64,000 bases of DNA from G963677185 sp963677185 (GCA_963677185.1 OY781889.1:1488001-1552000); one strand, 5' to 3'; positions 1-9,374 are shown, numbered from the stretch's first letter. Notes: a model not told the origin generated them from the letters alone. Numbers and translations: made by a program.

Positions 1-81
1 TTTATGGAAAAGGAAACCATCGGAAAGCCTATCGAGGGTCTGCAGGAAAAGGAAGGCATTGAATTGAAACTGATAAAATAG
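1..81 (+). CDS. 3' end of an unidentified protein (partial)
   Basis: Reading frame 1 is open from the window edge to a TAG at 79-81 and gives 26 residues ending in LKLIK. It lies 36 bases before the hydratase gene on the same strand and could be co-transcribed with it. The fragment is rich in Glu and Lys and carries no motif I recognise, so the product cannot be named. Confidence 0.5.
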   Translation, partial: FMEKETIGKPIEGLQEKEGIELKLIK

Positions 82-117
82 TATAAATATTTTGCGACTA
101 GCAGATGGAGGAAAAGC

Positions 118-2463
118 ATGCTCAAGTTAATTGAAAACGGCGTTTATTATCTGAATCAGGAAACACTTTTATCCGTGGGGCCTGGAGGAACTCAAAAAAT
201 CGTTGCCGGGCCGGAGCTTGCCCGGGGTTCAGCCATTGATCCCGGAACGCTGAATCAGGAAAGCGCCAGAACAGGCACCATGGCCTGCCGGATTCTGGAC
301 AAACATAATAGCAGCGGAAGCCAGCAGCAGTTGGAGATTCGTTTCGATGCCCTGGCATCGCATGATATTACCTATGTCGGTATCGTGCAGACGGCCAGAG
401 CCAGCGGGCTCAAGGAATTTCCCATTCCTTACGTGCTCACCAACTGCCATAACAGCCTGTGTGCGGTCGGTGGAACCATAAATGAAGATGACCATGTTTT
501 TGGGCTTTCTGCTGCGCAGAAATATGGCGGAATCTATGTTCCGGCCCATTTGGCGGTTATCCACCAGTACATGCGGGAAATGATGAGCGCCTGCGGCAGC
601 ATGATCCTGGGCTCGGACAGCCATACCCGCTATGGAGCTCTGGGAACCATGGCCATCGGCGAAGGCGGCCCCGAACTGGTTAAGCAGCTGCTACAGAAAA
701 CCTACGATATGGCGTATCCACCGATTATTGCGGTGTATCTGCAGGGCAAGCCTCGCACCGGAGTGGGCCCGCAGGATGTGGCCCTGGCCATAATCGGCGC
801 CGTATTCAAGAATGGTTTCGTAAACAACAAGGTCATGGAATTTATCGGCCCTGGCATCGCCGGTCTCTCGGTAGATTTTCGCAATGGCATAGATGTTATG
901 ACCACAGAAACCACCTGCCTCAGCTCCATTTGGCAGACTGACGATAAGGTCAGGGAATACTACGGTGTTCACGGCCGCCCAAATGCATATTCACAGCTTG
1001 CTCCAGGCGAGGTTGCATATTATGACGGGGCTATCGTAATCGATCTGGACCAGATCGAGCCCATGATAGCACTGCCCTTCCATCCCAGCAATGTATATAC
1101 GATTGCGGAGCTGAATCGCAACTCTTATGATATTCTCAAGGCAGCGGAACAGGAAGGGATGAAACAGCTGGAAAATCCTGGTCTGGCTTTTTCTCTTACA
1201 GAAAAGCTGTCCGGAGGCCGGCTGAAAGTGGACCAGGCCATTGTCGCCGGCTGTGCGGGCGGTACCTTTGAGAACCTGTGGGATATTGCCACCATGTTAA
1301 ACAACCGTTCCACCGGCAATGGCGAGCTGTCATTGAGCCTCTACCCCTCCAGCCAGCCGGTGTATCTGGAACTCATTAAAAACGGCGCTGCCGCCAGTCT
1401 TATGGCCGCTGGAGCGACTATCAAGACTGCTTTCTGCGGCCCCTGCTTCGGAGCCGGAGATGTGCCAGCCAACAGCGCCCTGAGCATCCGCCATACTACC
1501 AGGAATTTTCCCAATCGCGAAGGCTCGAAACCCGGGGAAGGGCAGATTTCTTCGGTTGCCCTGATGGATGCACGCTCTATAGCGGCTACTATATTAAACG
1601 GCGGCCTGCTGACCCCGGCGACTGAACTGAACTGGCAGCCCGAACCGGTGGTTTACAGCTTCAATAAAACTGTCTACGACAATCGGGTCTATAACGGATT
1701 CGGCCAGGCTGATACGGCTACTGACCTGAAGTTTGGCCCCAATATTGCCGATTGGCCTGAAATGATTGCCCTGCCGGACAATCTGCTGCTCAAGGTTGCC
1801 ACCGTGATCACTGATCCGGTTACTACAACGGATGAGCTGATCCCATCGGGCGAGACCTCATCTTTCCGCTCCAATCCCATGAAACTGGCGGAATTCACCC
1901 TATCCCGCAAAGATCCGGGCTACGTGGGCAAAGCTTTGGCGGTTGACGCACTTGAACGCGAGCGCCGCAGCCTGATTAGCAATGATAATCAGGCTGAAAT
2001 ATCCGATGCATTAAAGGAGCTGATCTCCAAAGTTATGGAGCATAACCGCCTTTTTGGAGAGCCGGCGGAGCTACTACGCAGCACGGGCATCGGCAGCGTG
2101 GTTTATGCCATCAAGCCCGGAGACGGTTCAGCCCGCGAACAGGCGGCATCCTGCCAGAAAGTGCTGGGAGGCTGGGCCAATATTGCTGTTGGCTACGCGA
2201 CCCGGCGTTACCGGAGCAACCTGGTAAACTGGGGCCTGCTGCCCTTTACCATGAACGCTGAAGCTGAAGCTCCCTTCGAAGTAGGCGACCTGGTACTTAT
2301 TACCGGCATTCGCAAGAAGCTCGAAGAAGGCGCTGAAGCCATGGAAGCCCAGGTCATCGGAGCCAGCGGAAGCAGGAATATTGAGCTATACCTGAAGAAG
2401 ATGACTGCAGATGAAAGGAATATTGTGCTGAAAGGCTGTTTGATCAATTCTTATTCCGGGTAA
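118..2463 (+). CDS. Aconitase-superfamily hydratase (YbhJ-like)
   Basis: A 781-residue protein of the aconitase/isopropylmalate isomerase superfamily, which performs [4Fe-4S]-dependent dehydration and rehydration of hydroxy-acids. The cluster ligands are visible: one Cys in GCAGGT (about residue 385) and two in CGPC (about residue 441). The front part has the LGSDSHTRYGALG substrate signature. The C-terminal swivel domain has GDGSAREQAA, matching the family's GxxSSREHAA loop, followed by YATRRYRSNLVNWGLLPF. Length and the modified signatures resemble the 'hydratase' subgroup typified by E. coli YbhJ rather than classical AcnA. The true substrate (citrate, homocitrate or another tricarboxylate) cannot be told from sequence. 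The start is supported by GATGGAGGAAAAGC just before the ATG. Its 3' end overlaps the convergent helicase gene by 20 bases. Confidence 0.88.
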   Translation: MLKLIENGVYYLNQETLLSVGPGGTQKIVAGPELARGSAIDPGTLNQESARTGTMACRILDKHNSSGSQQQLEIRFDALASHDITYVGIVQTARASGLKEFPIPYVLTNCHNSLCAVGGTINEDDHVFGLSAAQKYGGIYVPAHLAVIHQYMREMMSACGSMILGSDSHTRYGALGTMAIGEGGPELVKQLLQKTYDMAYPPIIAVYLQGKPRTGVGPQDVALAIIGAVFKNGFVNNKVMEFIGPGIAGLSVDFRNGIDVMTTETTCLSSIWQTDDKVREYYGVHGRPNAYSQLAPGEVAYYDGAIVIDLDQIEPMIALPFHPSNVYTIAELNRNSYDILKAAEQEGMKQLENPGLAFSLTEKLSGGRLKVDQAIVAGCAGGTFENLWDIATMLNNRSTGNGELSLSLYPSSQPVYLELIKNGAAASLMAAGATIKTAFCGPCFGAGDVPANSALSIRHTTRNFPNREGSKPGEGQISSVALMDARSIAATILNGGLLTPATELNWQPEPVVYSFNKTVYDNRVYNGFGQADTATDLKFGPNIADWPEMIALPDNLLLKVATVITDPVTTTDELIPSGETSSFRSNPMKLAEFTLSRKDPGYVGKALAVDALERERRSLISNDNQAEISDALKELISKVMEHNRLFGEPAELLRSTGIGSVVYAIKPGDGSAREQAASCQKVLGGWANIAVGYATRRYRSNLVNWGLLPFTMNAEAEAPFEVGDLVLITGIRKKLEEGAEAMEAQVIGASGSRNIELYLKKMTADERNIVLKGCLINSYSG

Positions 2464-4654
2464 CCGGTCCGGGATAAACGCCGGCAAGATTTAGCGGCAG
2501 GGTTTCGGCTTCCAGCTTTACCTTGAAGCTGATCTTGCGGGGAGTGCCCAGCCCATCGAACTTAATCAGGTATGCAGCCAGGTCGCGGTCAATGTCCAAC
2601 ACTTCTCCTACCCCCATTATCCTGTGAACGACCCGGTCGCCCGGCTGGAAGGCTAATTCGGATGAATTTAGTTCCAGCATCCGCTCGCTGCCGCGTATTT
2701 TCCACATTGCCTGATCGATCAGGCTGTCATCCAGCTCTTTCTCGTAGGCTAGCAGTTCCCTGTCTATATCGAAGATGAAGCGCGAGGGATATCGGCAGGA
2801 ACCGTCCAGATTGCGCCCTTCCGAGTCGGTAAGGAACAAAGCCTTTTCTGCCCGGGTAAAGGCCACAAAGGCCAGGCGGCGTTCTTCTTCCATACCTTCC
2901 CGGGTGGCGGTCTTTTTGGAGGGGAACACCCCTTCCTCCAGGCCGGTAAGGAAAACATAAGGGAATTCCAAGCCCTTGGCGGCATGCACGGTCATCAGCT
3001 TGATAGCGTTCCGGCCGAAAGCCGCGTCAGCGTTGGTGAGCAAAGCCACGTGGGCCAGGTAGTGCTCCAGGGTGCTCTCCTCCCCGCAGGAGATCTCGTA
3101 TTCATAGACCGATTGTTTCAGTTCGGCCAGGTTGTCCAGCCGTTCCTGGCTGCCTTCGGTGCGCAGCAGCGCTTCATAGCCGCTCTGGTCCAGGATGACG
3201 CTCAATATTTCGGAGATAGGCATATCCTTGCAGCCGGCAGTGAAACCCTCGATCAGGGCCAGGAACTGCAGGGCCCTGGTGCCTTTGAATATCTCATCCT
3301 CCCAGTTTCTCTCCAGGGCAGTATACAGGGAAACTTTATTCCGGGCGGCGTAATCCTCCAGGAATTTCATCCGCCGCTGGCCGATGTTGCGCCTGGGCTG
3401 ATTGACCACTCGCCGGAAGGAAAGGTCGTCCCGGTACACGATCAGCCGCAAATAGGAAAGGGCGTCTTTGATCTCCATGCGTCCGAAGAACTGCACCCCG
3501 CTATAAATCCGGTAGGGCAGCTGTTCCTTCATGAAGATTTCCTCAAGCTTGCGGGAAATGTAATGAGCCCGGTACAGGACAGTGATATCGTTCAGCCGGG
3601 CCCCCTGATCAAGCAATGATTTGATCTGCGCAGCGATCCAGCGGGCTCCTTCTTCGGTGGTTCGGGCATGGCGGTAGAACACCGGAATCCCGTCCGGCAG
3701 CACCGGCAGGAGGTCCTTTGAAATGCGGTTTTGGTTCCTGGCGATCAGGGAATTAGCCACCGCCAGAATCTGCGGGGTGGATCGGTAGTTATGCATCATC
3801 ATGATGGTCCGCACATTGGGGAACTCCTTATCGAAGTCCAGCAGATAGCGCACGCTGGCCCCCCGCCAGGTGTAGATAGTCTGGTCCGGGTCGCCCACGA
3901 TGAAGAGGTTTTTATGATAATCGCACAGAACCTTCATCAGCCGGTACTGCAGCTTATCGATGTCCTGGTATTCGTCGATCATGATGTATTCCAGCCGCTG
4001 CTGCCATTTCAGGCGGATGTCCGGGTCGATGCTGAATATATGAAGGACGTATTTGATCAGGTCGTTATAGTCCAGGCCAAAACATTTCTTCTGCTGGTAC
4101 AGGTAGCCGTAGAAAATGATATCGTCAGCGGCCACGGCATTCAGGTATTTCTGCTGAAGCTGGTCCAGGGGCAGGGCGATCATATCTTCGTAATATTGAG
4201 GTTCCCGGTCCAGCTTGCGCATCTCGATCATATCCCGAGCCCGGGCGAAAGTCATGTGGCGCAGGGTCAGGCCGCGATCTTCATAAATGATTTTTAACAT
4301 GGCATCGATGTCCGAATTGTCCAATACCAGGAAGCTCTTGGGATACTGCACAGCGTGGCTGTCCTCCTGCAGGACGGACACGCAGAAGCTATGGAAGGTG
4401 CTTATATAGCCGGTATCGTTGTCGCCGCTGAGGAGGCGGATGCGCTGCCTCATTTCATTGGCCGATTTATTGGTGAAAGTAACGCAGAGGATGTTGGCCG
4501 GCATGATGCCGATCTCATTGACCAGGTAGGCGAAACGGTAGGAAAGGGCGCGGGTTTTGCCCGAGCCCGCCCCGGCGATGACCCGGATGAAGCCTTCGGT
4601 AGCGGTCACCGCCTCCCGCTGTGATTCATTTAAACCAGTCAATAGATCGTCCAT
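2444..4654 (-). CDS. UvrD/PcrA-family superfamily 1 DNA helicase
   Basis: A 736-residue 3'-5' DNA helicase. Walker A (AGAGSGKTRAL) lies at about residues 27-37. Walker B (IMIDEYQDID) is followed by the motif III region GDPDQTIYTWRGA. Motif V (LMTVHAAKGLEF) and motif VI (EEERRLAFVAFTRAEKAL) are intact. The C-terminus (PGDRVVHRIMGVGEVLDID) is the Tudor-like tail of PcrA, which in that family contacts RNA polymerase. The protein is expected to act in nucleotide excision repair, replication restart and conflict resolution. The ATG is preceded by GGGGAGGTGG on the minus strand. The gene converges on the hydratase and ends inside its last codons. Distinguishing PcrA from UvrD or a second Rep-like paralogue would need a tree. 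Confidence 0.93.
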   Translation of the reverse strand: MDDLLTGLNESQREAVTATEGFIRVIAGAGSGKTRALSYRFAYLVNEIGIMPANILCVTFTNKSANEMRQRIRLLSGDNDTGYISTFHSFCVSVLQEDSHAVQYPKSFLVLDNSDIDAMLKIIYEDRGLTLRHMTFARARDMIEMRKLDREPQYYEDMIALPLDQLQQKYLNAVAADDIIFYGYLYQQKKCFGLDYNDLIKYVLHIFSIDPDIRLKWQQRLEYIMIDEYQDIDKLQYRLMKVLCDYHKNLFIVGDPDQTIYTWRGASVRYLLDFDKEFPNVRTIMMMHNYRSTPQILAVANSLIARNQNRISKDLLPVLPDGIPVFYRHARTTEEGARWIAAQIKSLLDQGARLNDITVLYRAHYISRKLEEIFMKEQLPYRIYSGVQFFGRMEIKDALSYLRLIVYRDDLSFRRVVNQPRRNIGQRRMKFLEDYAARNKVSLYTALERNWEDEIFKGTRALQFLALIEGFTAGCKDMPISEILSVILDQSGYEALLRTEGSQERLDNLAELKQSVYEYEISCGEESTLEHYLAHVALLTNADAAFGRNAIKLMTVHAAKGLEFPYVFLTGLEEGVFPSKKTATREGMEEERRLAFVAFTRAEKALFLTDSEGRNLDGSCRYPSRFIFDIDRELLAYEKELDDSLIDQAMWKIRGSERMLELNSSELAFQPGDRVVHRIMGVGEVLDIDRDLAAYLIKFDGLGTPRKISFKVKLEAETLPLNLAGVYPGPVTRNKN

Positions 4655-4846
4655 GATTTCGCCGCCACCTCCCCGGGGAATGATTATATTATGCCAAACA
4701 TTTGTTCTTTTGGCGACAACAATTTCGAGGTCAGGGATCAGGACAGAGCTGTATTGACCAAAGGGTTGAAACCGGATGGAGCCGCAATATTGGCAGTCTT
4801 ATGCAGCATGCGGCCCTATTGGGCATCAGGCCAAAGAGCATGGCGG

Positions 4847-4894
4847 TTGAGAATATAATGAGCTCATATTCATGATATAATGCATTAGCTCATT
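4847..4894 (+). promoter_or_regulatory. Candidate promoter with flanking dyad upstream of the chagasin-fusion gene
   Basis: The 311-base gap between the divergent helicase and the CuAO-N/chagasin gene contains a perfect TATAAT at 4876-4881. It lies inside an inverted repeat with arms AATGAGCT (4857-4864) and AGCTCATT (4887-4894). No well-spaced TTGACA-like -35 is seen, so the dyad may be an operator that substitutes for or blocks polymerase contacts. No other gene is seen in the gap. Confidence 0.35.
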
Positions 4895-4965
4895 TAAATG
4901 TGTCCTGTGCCAGCGGGCGGACAGGCTGGCCGGTACATTGAAGCAAAGAAATAGGAGGAGATGGA

Positions 4966-6063
4966 ATGAAGAAATCAGCCGGGAAAATGTCGCTTATCGT
5001 GCTCTGCGCCTTCATACTTGCCGCCATGGCTACTTGTGCCATAGCGGAGGATACTTACACCGTGACTGTCAATGGAACGGTTGTGAGCTTTCCAGATCAG
5101 CAGCCCTATGTCAAGAATGATCGGGTTATGGTGCCGGTGCGGGCTCCTATGGAAGCAATGGGAGTCGCTGTATCCTGGAATAACACGGAACAGAGCGCCA
5201 CTATGGTGAAGGGCGATATAACTGCAGTTTTCACGGTGGGCAGCTCCAGCTACACGGTAAATGGCGAAGCACTGACCATGGATGTGGCGCCGGAAATAGT
5301 TGTTGACCGCGTGGCATTTCCCATTCGCTATTGTGCGGAAGCGATGGGCGGCACTGCAACCTATAACGATAAAACAAAGACGGTGGCCATTGTTACCAAC
5401 GATGTACCCCTGACCGGCAAAGTAATTGATACAACGGTTGCTGATTCGGGCAAGTCTATAGACATGATGGCGGGCGATGTACTGACCATCACCCTGGACA
5501 GCAACTCCTCCACAGGCTTCCTGTGGGCATTCAAGGCCAACCCGGACGAAAGCTGCATTCAGGTTAAGGAAACCTATATCGATCCTCCAACTGATGCGGT
5601 TGGCACTGCCGGGCAGCAGAAATGGACCATTACGGCAGCCAAGCCGGGCACGGTTGGAATCGAAATTGGCTATGCCCGTCCCTGGGAGCACGCCACTCTG
5701 GAAAACACATTTACTCTTACCCTTAACATCACTGCTGCGCCAGAAGCAGTCGAATACACCATTGGCGACAGCGGCAAGATCGCTACTTTGAAGATGGGTG
5801 AGGAGATGACGCTAGCCCTGGAGAGCAATCCTTCCACGGGATTTTTCTGGGCTTTTACCCAGTCACCGGATGCGAATATACTAACTTATTCGGATGTGCA
5901 GTTTGAACCTGCCCCGGCAAGTCCTGGATCCCCGGGAACCGATCGCTGGTTGTTCACCCCGGTGGCTCCCGGCACCACCACATTTGAGCTGGCTTATGCC
6001 CAGCCCGGATCGACTGCAACTCCTGACAAATTCATGAGCATGACCGTGATAGTCACAGAATAG
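4966..6063 (+). CDS. Secreted CuAO-N domain protein with two chagasin-type (I42) protease-inhibitor domains
   Basis: A 365-residue exported protein. A signal peptide (KK charge, hydrophobic core, cleavage after ATCAIA) is followed by a copper-amine-oxidase-N-type domain at about residues 30-150 with the repeated 'R(V/A)xxPxR...EAMG' pattern. Two tandem repeats then carry the chagasin family loops. Repeat 1 (about 153-255) has NSSTGFLW and ARPWE. Repeat 2 (about 258-365) has NPSTGFFW, a Pro/Gly-rich middle loop and AQPGS in place of RPW. Chagasin-family proteins inhibit papain-type cysteine proteases through these three loops. Repeat 1 keeps RPW while repeat 2 keeps the NPSTGF loop, so the two may not be equivalent. 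A purine-rich site (AGGAGATGGA) precedes the ATG and a strong terminator follows. A surface-anchored or secreted inhibitor is the likely role; the target is unknown. Confidence 0.85.
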   Translation: MKKSAGKMSLIVLCAFILAAMATCAIAEDTYTVTVNGTVVSFPDQQPYVKNDRVMVPVRAPMEAMGVAVSWNNTEQSATMVKGDITAVFTVGSSSYTVNGEALTMDVAPEIVVDRVAFPIRYCAEAMGGTATYNDKTKTVAIVTNDVPLTGKVIDTTVADSGKSIDMMAGDVLTITLDSNSSTGFLWAFKANPDESCIQVKETYIDPPTDAVGTAGQQKWTITAAKPGTVGIEIGYARPWEHATLENTFTLTLNITAAPEAVEYTIGDSGKIATLKMGEEMTLALESNPSTGFFWAFTQSPDANILTYSDVQFEPAPASPGSPGTDRWLFTPVAPGTTTFELAYAQPGSTATPDKFMSMTVIVTE

Positions 6064-6093
6064 GCTCTGATTCTGGGTACGAGGAGATAATAG

Positions 6094-6136
6094 AGGCTTA
6101 TCAGCGTCTTAGGCAGGTGCTGATAAGCCTTTTTTT
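6094..6136 (+). terminator. Rho-independent terminator
   Basis: A perfect 12-bp stem (AGGCTTATCAGC at 6094-6105, complement at 6119-6130) is followed directly by a run of T residues. It lies 31 bases after the stop of the chagasin-fusion gene. Confidence 0.92.
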
Positions 6137-6402
6137 CAGGAAATCCCGGTCAGCGGTTTTATGCTATAATTTTAATATATGCCTCTTTGGTTTTCTGGAC
6201 GGGGAGGAATGCCCAACCACCAGTTTTGACCACTCGCTGCATCTTCAATCAACCTCTGTGCATGCACTGGCCGTTCTTTTTTTCAGGCATGGCGCATCTG
6301 TTTCAGAATGTGATTGGACTTCTGCTCAGGTTCTCGTGTGAAAACCGGATTGTCTTTTCTTTCTATGCTATGATTTGGCCGGCTATGGAAGGAGGAACCA
6401 CA

Positions 6403-7503
6403 ATGACTGGAAATTCCAGCAAAGCATCCCTTATCCTGATGTTCACTGCCTTGCTCATCATTATCATTGCTCCAGCTGCCCTGGGAGCGGTGCTCCCGCC
6501 ATCTAATCTGGTTGTATCAGCTTCAACTGCCAATACCATCACTCTTTCATGGGTGGACAACGCCAACAACGAACATGCCTACCATGTGCAGCGCTATGAC
6601 AACGCAGCCGGGGATTTTGTAACCATCTCCCCCGGCATAGGGCTGGCAATGAATACCCAGTCCTACGTTGACACCGGACTGACACCTGGTACAACCTACC
6701 AGTACCGTGTTTATGCAACTTCAACCTGGTCAAATATGATCGAGTACTCGGGATTTTCCAATACTGCAACCGGTGTCACCACGGGCGCAGCTGTGCTGCT
6801 GTGGCCTCCGGCTGCACCCTCTGATCTGGTCGCCAATACCGTTTCCGACACCGAAATTGCCCTGTTCTGGTTGGACAACGCCTCTGACGAAGACAGCTAT
6901 ACTGTGGAAAGGCAGGAAAGCGGCACTGGAGTATGGGGTGCCATCGCGACCCTGGGGCCCGATAGCACCAGTTACAGTGATCCTGGCCTTGCTCCCGGAA
7001 CCACTTATTTCTACCGGGTGTTCGCAAGCAACGGGGCGGGCAACTCCACCATCTCCAACACCACTTCGGCCATTACGCTGGGTTTTACCAATCCAACCCT
7101 GGTGCAAACCGAAATGAAGTTTTTCCAGGGCAGCACCCAGTATACGGTCAATGGAGCGGTTCAGACCATGGATGTGGCTCCAGTTGAACAACCTGGCCGG
7201 ATATTGCTTCCCATCCGTTACGTTGTCGAGCCCCTGGGCCTGAATCCTGTATGGGACGGAGTCAACAAAGCTACCATCCAGAATGCCACCACGACCATCG
7301 AGCTGTGGCTTAACCAAAATACTGCCCGGGTCAACGGTGTGGAAGTATTGGTGGACCCCGACAATCCTGCAATAATGCCTGTTTCCAGTGGAGGCCGCAT
7401 ATTTATGCCGCTCCGTTTCGTGGCTGAAAACCTGGGCTGCAGCGCCGTTTGGGATCCTGGCCCTCCCGGCACGGCCACCATAAACAATCCTGCAATTCCA
7501 TAG
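6403..7503 (+). CDS. Secreted protein with two fibronectin type III domains and a CuAO-N-type domain
   Basis: A 366-residue exported protein. The reading frame is open further upstream, but the ATG at 6403 has AAGGAGGAACC before it and opens a clean signal peptide (TM core about residues 9-25, cleavage near ALGA). Two FnIII repeats follow (about 30-118 and 128-217), each with the typical sequence 'WxDNAxxExxYxVxR...GTTYxYRVxA'. The C-terminal part (about 235-366) is a CuAO-N-type domain with GRILLPIRYVVEPLG and GRIFMPLRFVAENLG. These domains are common as cell-surface or stalk modules in Clostridia and carry no known catalytic function on their own. It shares the C-terminal domain with the neighbouring chagasin fusion but has its own terminator, so the two are separate transcription units. 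Confidence 0.86.
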   Translation: MTGNSSKASLILMFTALLIIIIAPAALGAVLPPSNLVVSASTANTITLSWVDNANNEHAYHVQRYDNAAGDFVTISPGIGLAMNTQSYVDTGLTPGTTYQYRVYATSTWSNMIEYSGFSNTATGVTTGAAVLLWPPAAPSDLVANTVSDTEIALFWLDNASDEDSYTVERQESGTGVWGAIATLGPDSTSYSDPGLAPGTTYFYRVFASNGAGNSTISNTTSAITLGFTNPTLVQTEMKFFQGSTQYTVNGAVQTMDVAPVEQPGRILLPIRYVVEPLGLNPVWDGVNKATIQNATTTIELWLNQNTARVNGVEVLVDPDNPAIMPVSSGGRIFMPLRFVAENLGCSAVWDPGPPGTATINNPAIP

Positions 7504-7523
7504 ACGGGATCGTCCCTGATATT

Positions 7524-7564
7524 GAGAACGGTTCCTTTTGATTTTAATCAACGGAACCGTTCTC
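7524..7564 (+). terminator. Rho-independent terminator
   Basis: A 12-bp perfect inverted repeat (GAGAACGGTTCC and its complement at 7553-7564) with a T-rich tail on the plus strand lies between convergent genes. The minus-strand side lacks a T tract, so it mainly serves the FnIII/CuAO-N gene. Confidence 0.82.
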
Positions 7565-7570
7565 TTATGT

Positions 7571-8029
7571 TTATTTTACGATCGGAACACACAATTCACA
7601 CAGATTATGGTCTACAAGTTCTTGACGGTAGCGTTCAACCACGACCCGCTTCTCATCAATCAAGCAGCCCGCCTCTTGTGTTCTGGGTAGAATCCATTGC
7701 CATGCCTGCTGTGCGGCCTCAACAGTGTGAGCGATCTTAAAAACCGCATACCAGCCCTGTTCGAACCGCCCTTCATTGACTTCCGCATCTATCTCGAAGT
7801 CATCATTCAAGGTGATGCACACATCATAACGGCAGTTCGCTGGCGGTGTTAGCGCTGGATTATCCTGAACAATCGCGTAGATCACCGCAGAATCACGCAG
7901 CATTCCTTTCTCAGCCGCCCACTTCTTGAGGCTTTCCATGGTCATGTAATTCTCCGGGCCATAAGCGCCCGTACGACGGATATATGCGGTTTTTTGATCG
8001 GGTATGAACTCAATAACCGGGTTTGTCAT
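7571..8029 (-). CDS. GyrI/SbmC-like small-molecule-binding protein
   Basis: A 152-residue stand-alone effector-binding domain of the GyrI-like superfamily, found in DNA gyrase inhibitor SbmC and fused to AraC or MerR regulators. Diagnostic features are the opening 'IEFIPDQKTAYIRRTGAYG', the central DNPALTPPANCRYDVCITL (the family's 'DDPxxTPPxxCRYD' motif) and the C-terminal VERYRQEL. No DNA-binding domain is attached. In this family such single-domain proteins bind small ligands or gyrase; the substrate here is unknown. GAGGCGGGAAG precedes the ATG. It converges on the FnIII/CuAO-N gene and ends seven bases after the shared terminator. Confidence 0.83.
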   Translation of the reverse strand: MTNPVIEFIPDQKTAYIRRTGAYGPENYMTMESLKKWAAEKGMLRDSAVIYAIVQDNPALTPPANCRYDVCITLNDDFEIDAEVNEGRFEQGWYAVFKIAHTVEAAQQAWQWILPRTQEAGCLIDEKRVVVERYRQELVDHNLCELCVPIVK

Positions 8030-8175
8030 CTTCCCGCCTCGCTTTCATCTGGATACATTCAGCATATATCCAATTAAAATGAAAAACAGTTGAAATTTTA
8101 AAATTTCTTAACCGCTTCGCTTGTAATGTCGAAGCCAGTCTCACTGTCCGGGGAAGGAAACAAGCCGCCAGCCAA

Positions 8176-9374
8176 TTATTCAGTCAGCATTTCAAAGCGC
8201 ACCCCCGGATCTCCGGCAAATACGATCATGCCGTCCTTCGGCAGGACCGCTGTGTTCTGGCCGTTGAACCAGGAGAACTGGGTACAGGTTCCGTTCTGAT
8301 ATACGGCAAAGGATCCGTTGGACGGGACATTGACCCTGATGGTTTTTCCAGCATCCAGCGGGTTGATTTTGTACCATCGCGCATCACCCTCAAGGCCAAT
8401 GGTGCAGACGGCTTTCCCTGCGGCCCAAATATCCGGGATGTCTTTTTCACTTAAATAGGTGCTTCCACCTGACTGCAAATATTCACAGCCATTTGCTGTA
8501 TAAAAGTGAAAGTCCACAAGGTCACGGCCCTTGCTGACTGGCACTTGAATATCCATAACCGCATTATTTTTATCGACGATGCGGGCAGAGGTCACATAAC
8601 CCGGGCATGCATCGAGAAGGGTGATAGTGCTGCCCATAGTGCTTGCATAGCTCTGGGAGGTGTAGCGCTCGCTAATGATAAAATATTGCACCCCGTCCCG
8701 GGCTTTCCAGGCCTGCATGACTTCATCGTTCATGGTCACCGCGGGCATTTTTTGAGATTCATACTGGTTCAGGCACAACTGCCCCAGACCCTCATCCACG
8801 TAGTAATTCACGCTGTTAAGATAGGTCCGTCCATTGGGCGCAGTGACAAAGCGAATCCATTTGTTGCCGCCTGCATTGACAAAGACCCCGTCTGCAGTGT
8901 AGGTACGGGCCAGCCGGTCACGACCAAAGCTGCTCATGGGAGTTTTGGTACTGGTCATATTGAAGGCGGCGGCGATGTTCTGTTCAATATATAGGTGATG
9001 TTGCCCGTGGATTTAGTGAAGGTCCGGTAAAGCTCGCTGTTTTTATAGTAGGAGCCGACCTGGGCCGGGTCTACATTGAATTGCTGCTGATAATGATTGA
9101 AGCTTGCCTCCACTTCGATATCCAGATCGCCGTTCAGCCCTTCCAAAGGAACTTCAAAATAGAGCTGCCCCATAATAGCATTGGGATCAGGCTGCTGCTT
9201 CAGATATTGTTCCGGGGTTACACTAACCAGGGTGACATCACGCTGGCAATCTGTGTTAATGGGGTAAGGGAGCCAAATCTTGAGCAGACCGCTGGCGGGA
9301 AGCTTGGAACGTTCGACCTTGACACTCTCCTTCTTTGCCAGACAGTTGCGGGTAATTGGGTATTTTCGGGCCGT
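8176..9374 (-). pseudogene. Broken secreted or enzyme gene with a frameshift and missing 5' end
   Basis: Two minus-strand reading frames join across a frameshift near 8985. The upstream part is open from 9374 (after a TGA) with no start codon before the ATG at 9173. It reads smoothly through KKESVKVERSKLPASGLLKIWLPYPINTD and ends ...YRTFTKSTGNITYI. The downstream frame continues YIEQNIAAAFNMTSTKTP and runs to 8176. The sequence at the break contains an alternating TATATAT stretch, so a two-base slippage or a sequencing error is plausible. The upstream part resembles the N-terminal domain of secreted transglutaminase-like proteins (WLPxP..., YTKxxGNI). The downstream part I cannot name, and no transglutaminase Cys-His-Asp core is visible. 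An internal deletion is possible. Function is not assignable; decay is the best reading. Confidence 0.55.

Noticed and set aside
2984..4297. Plus-strand open frames opposite the helicase
   Set aside because: They mirror a helicase with all its motifs intact. No ribosome binding sites or families are present.
6730..7551. Minus-strand open frame opposite the FnIII/CuAO-N gene
   Set aside because: Antisense shadow of a well-supported secreted protein. It crosses the terminator.
8980..9000. Programmed ribosomal frameshift at the broken gene
   Set aside because: There is no heptameric slippery site and no stimulatory structure visible, and the gene also lacks a start. Decay or sequencing error is simpler.
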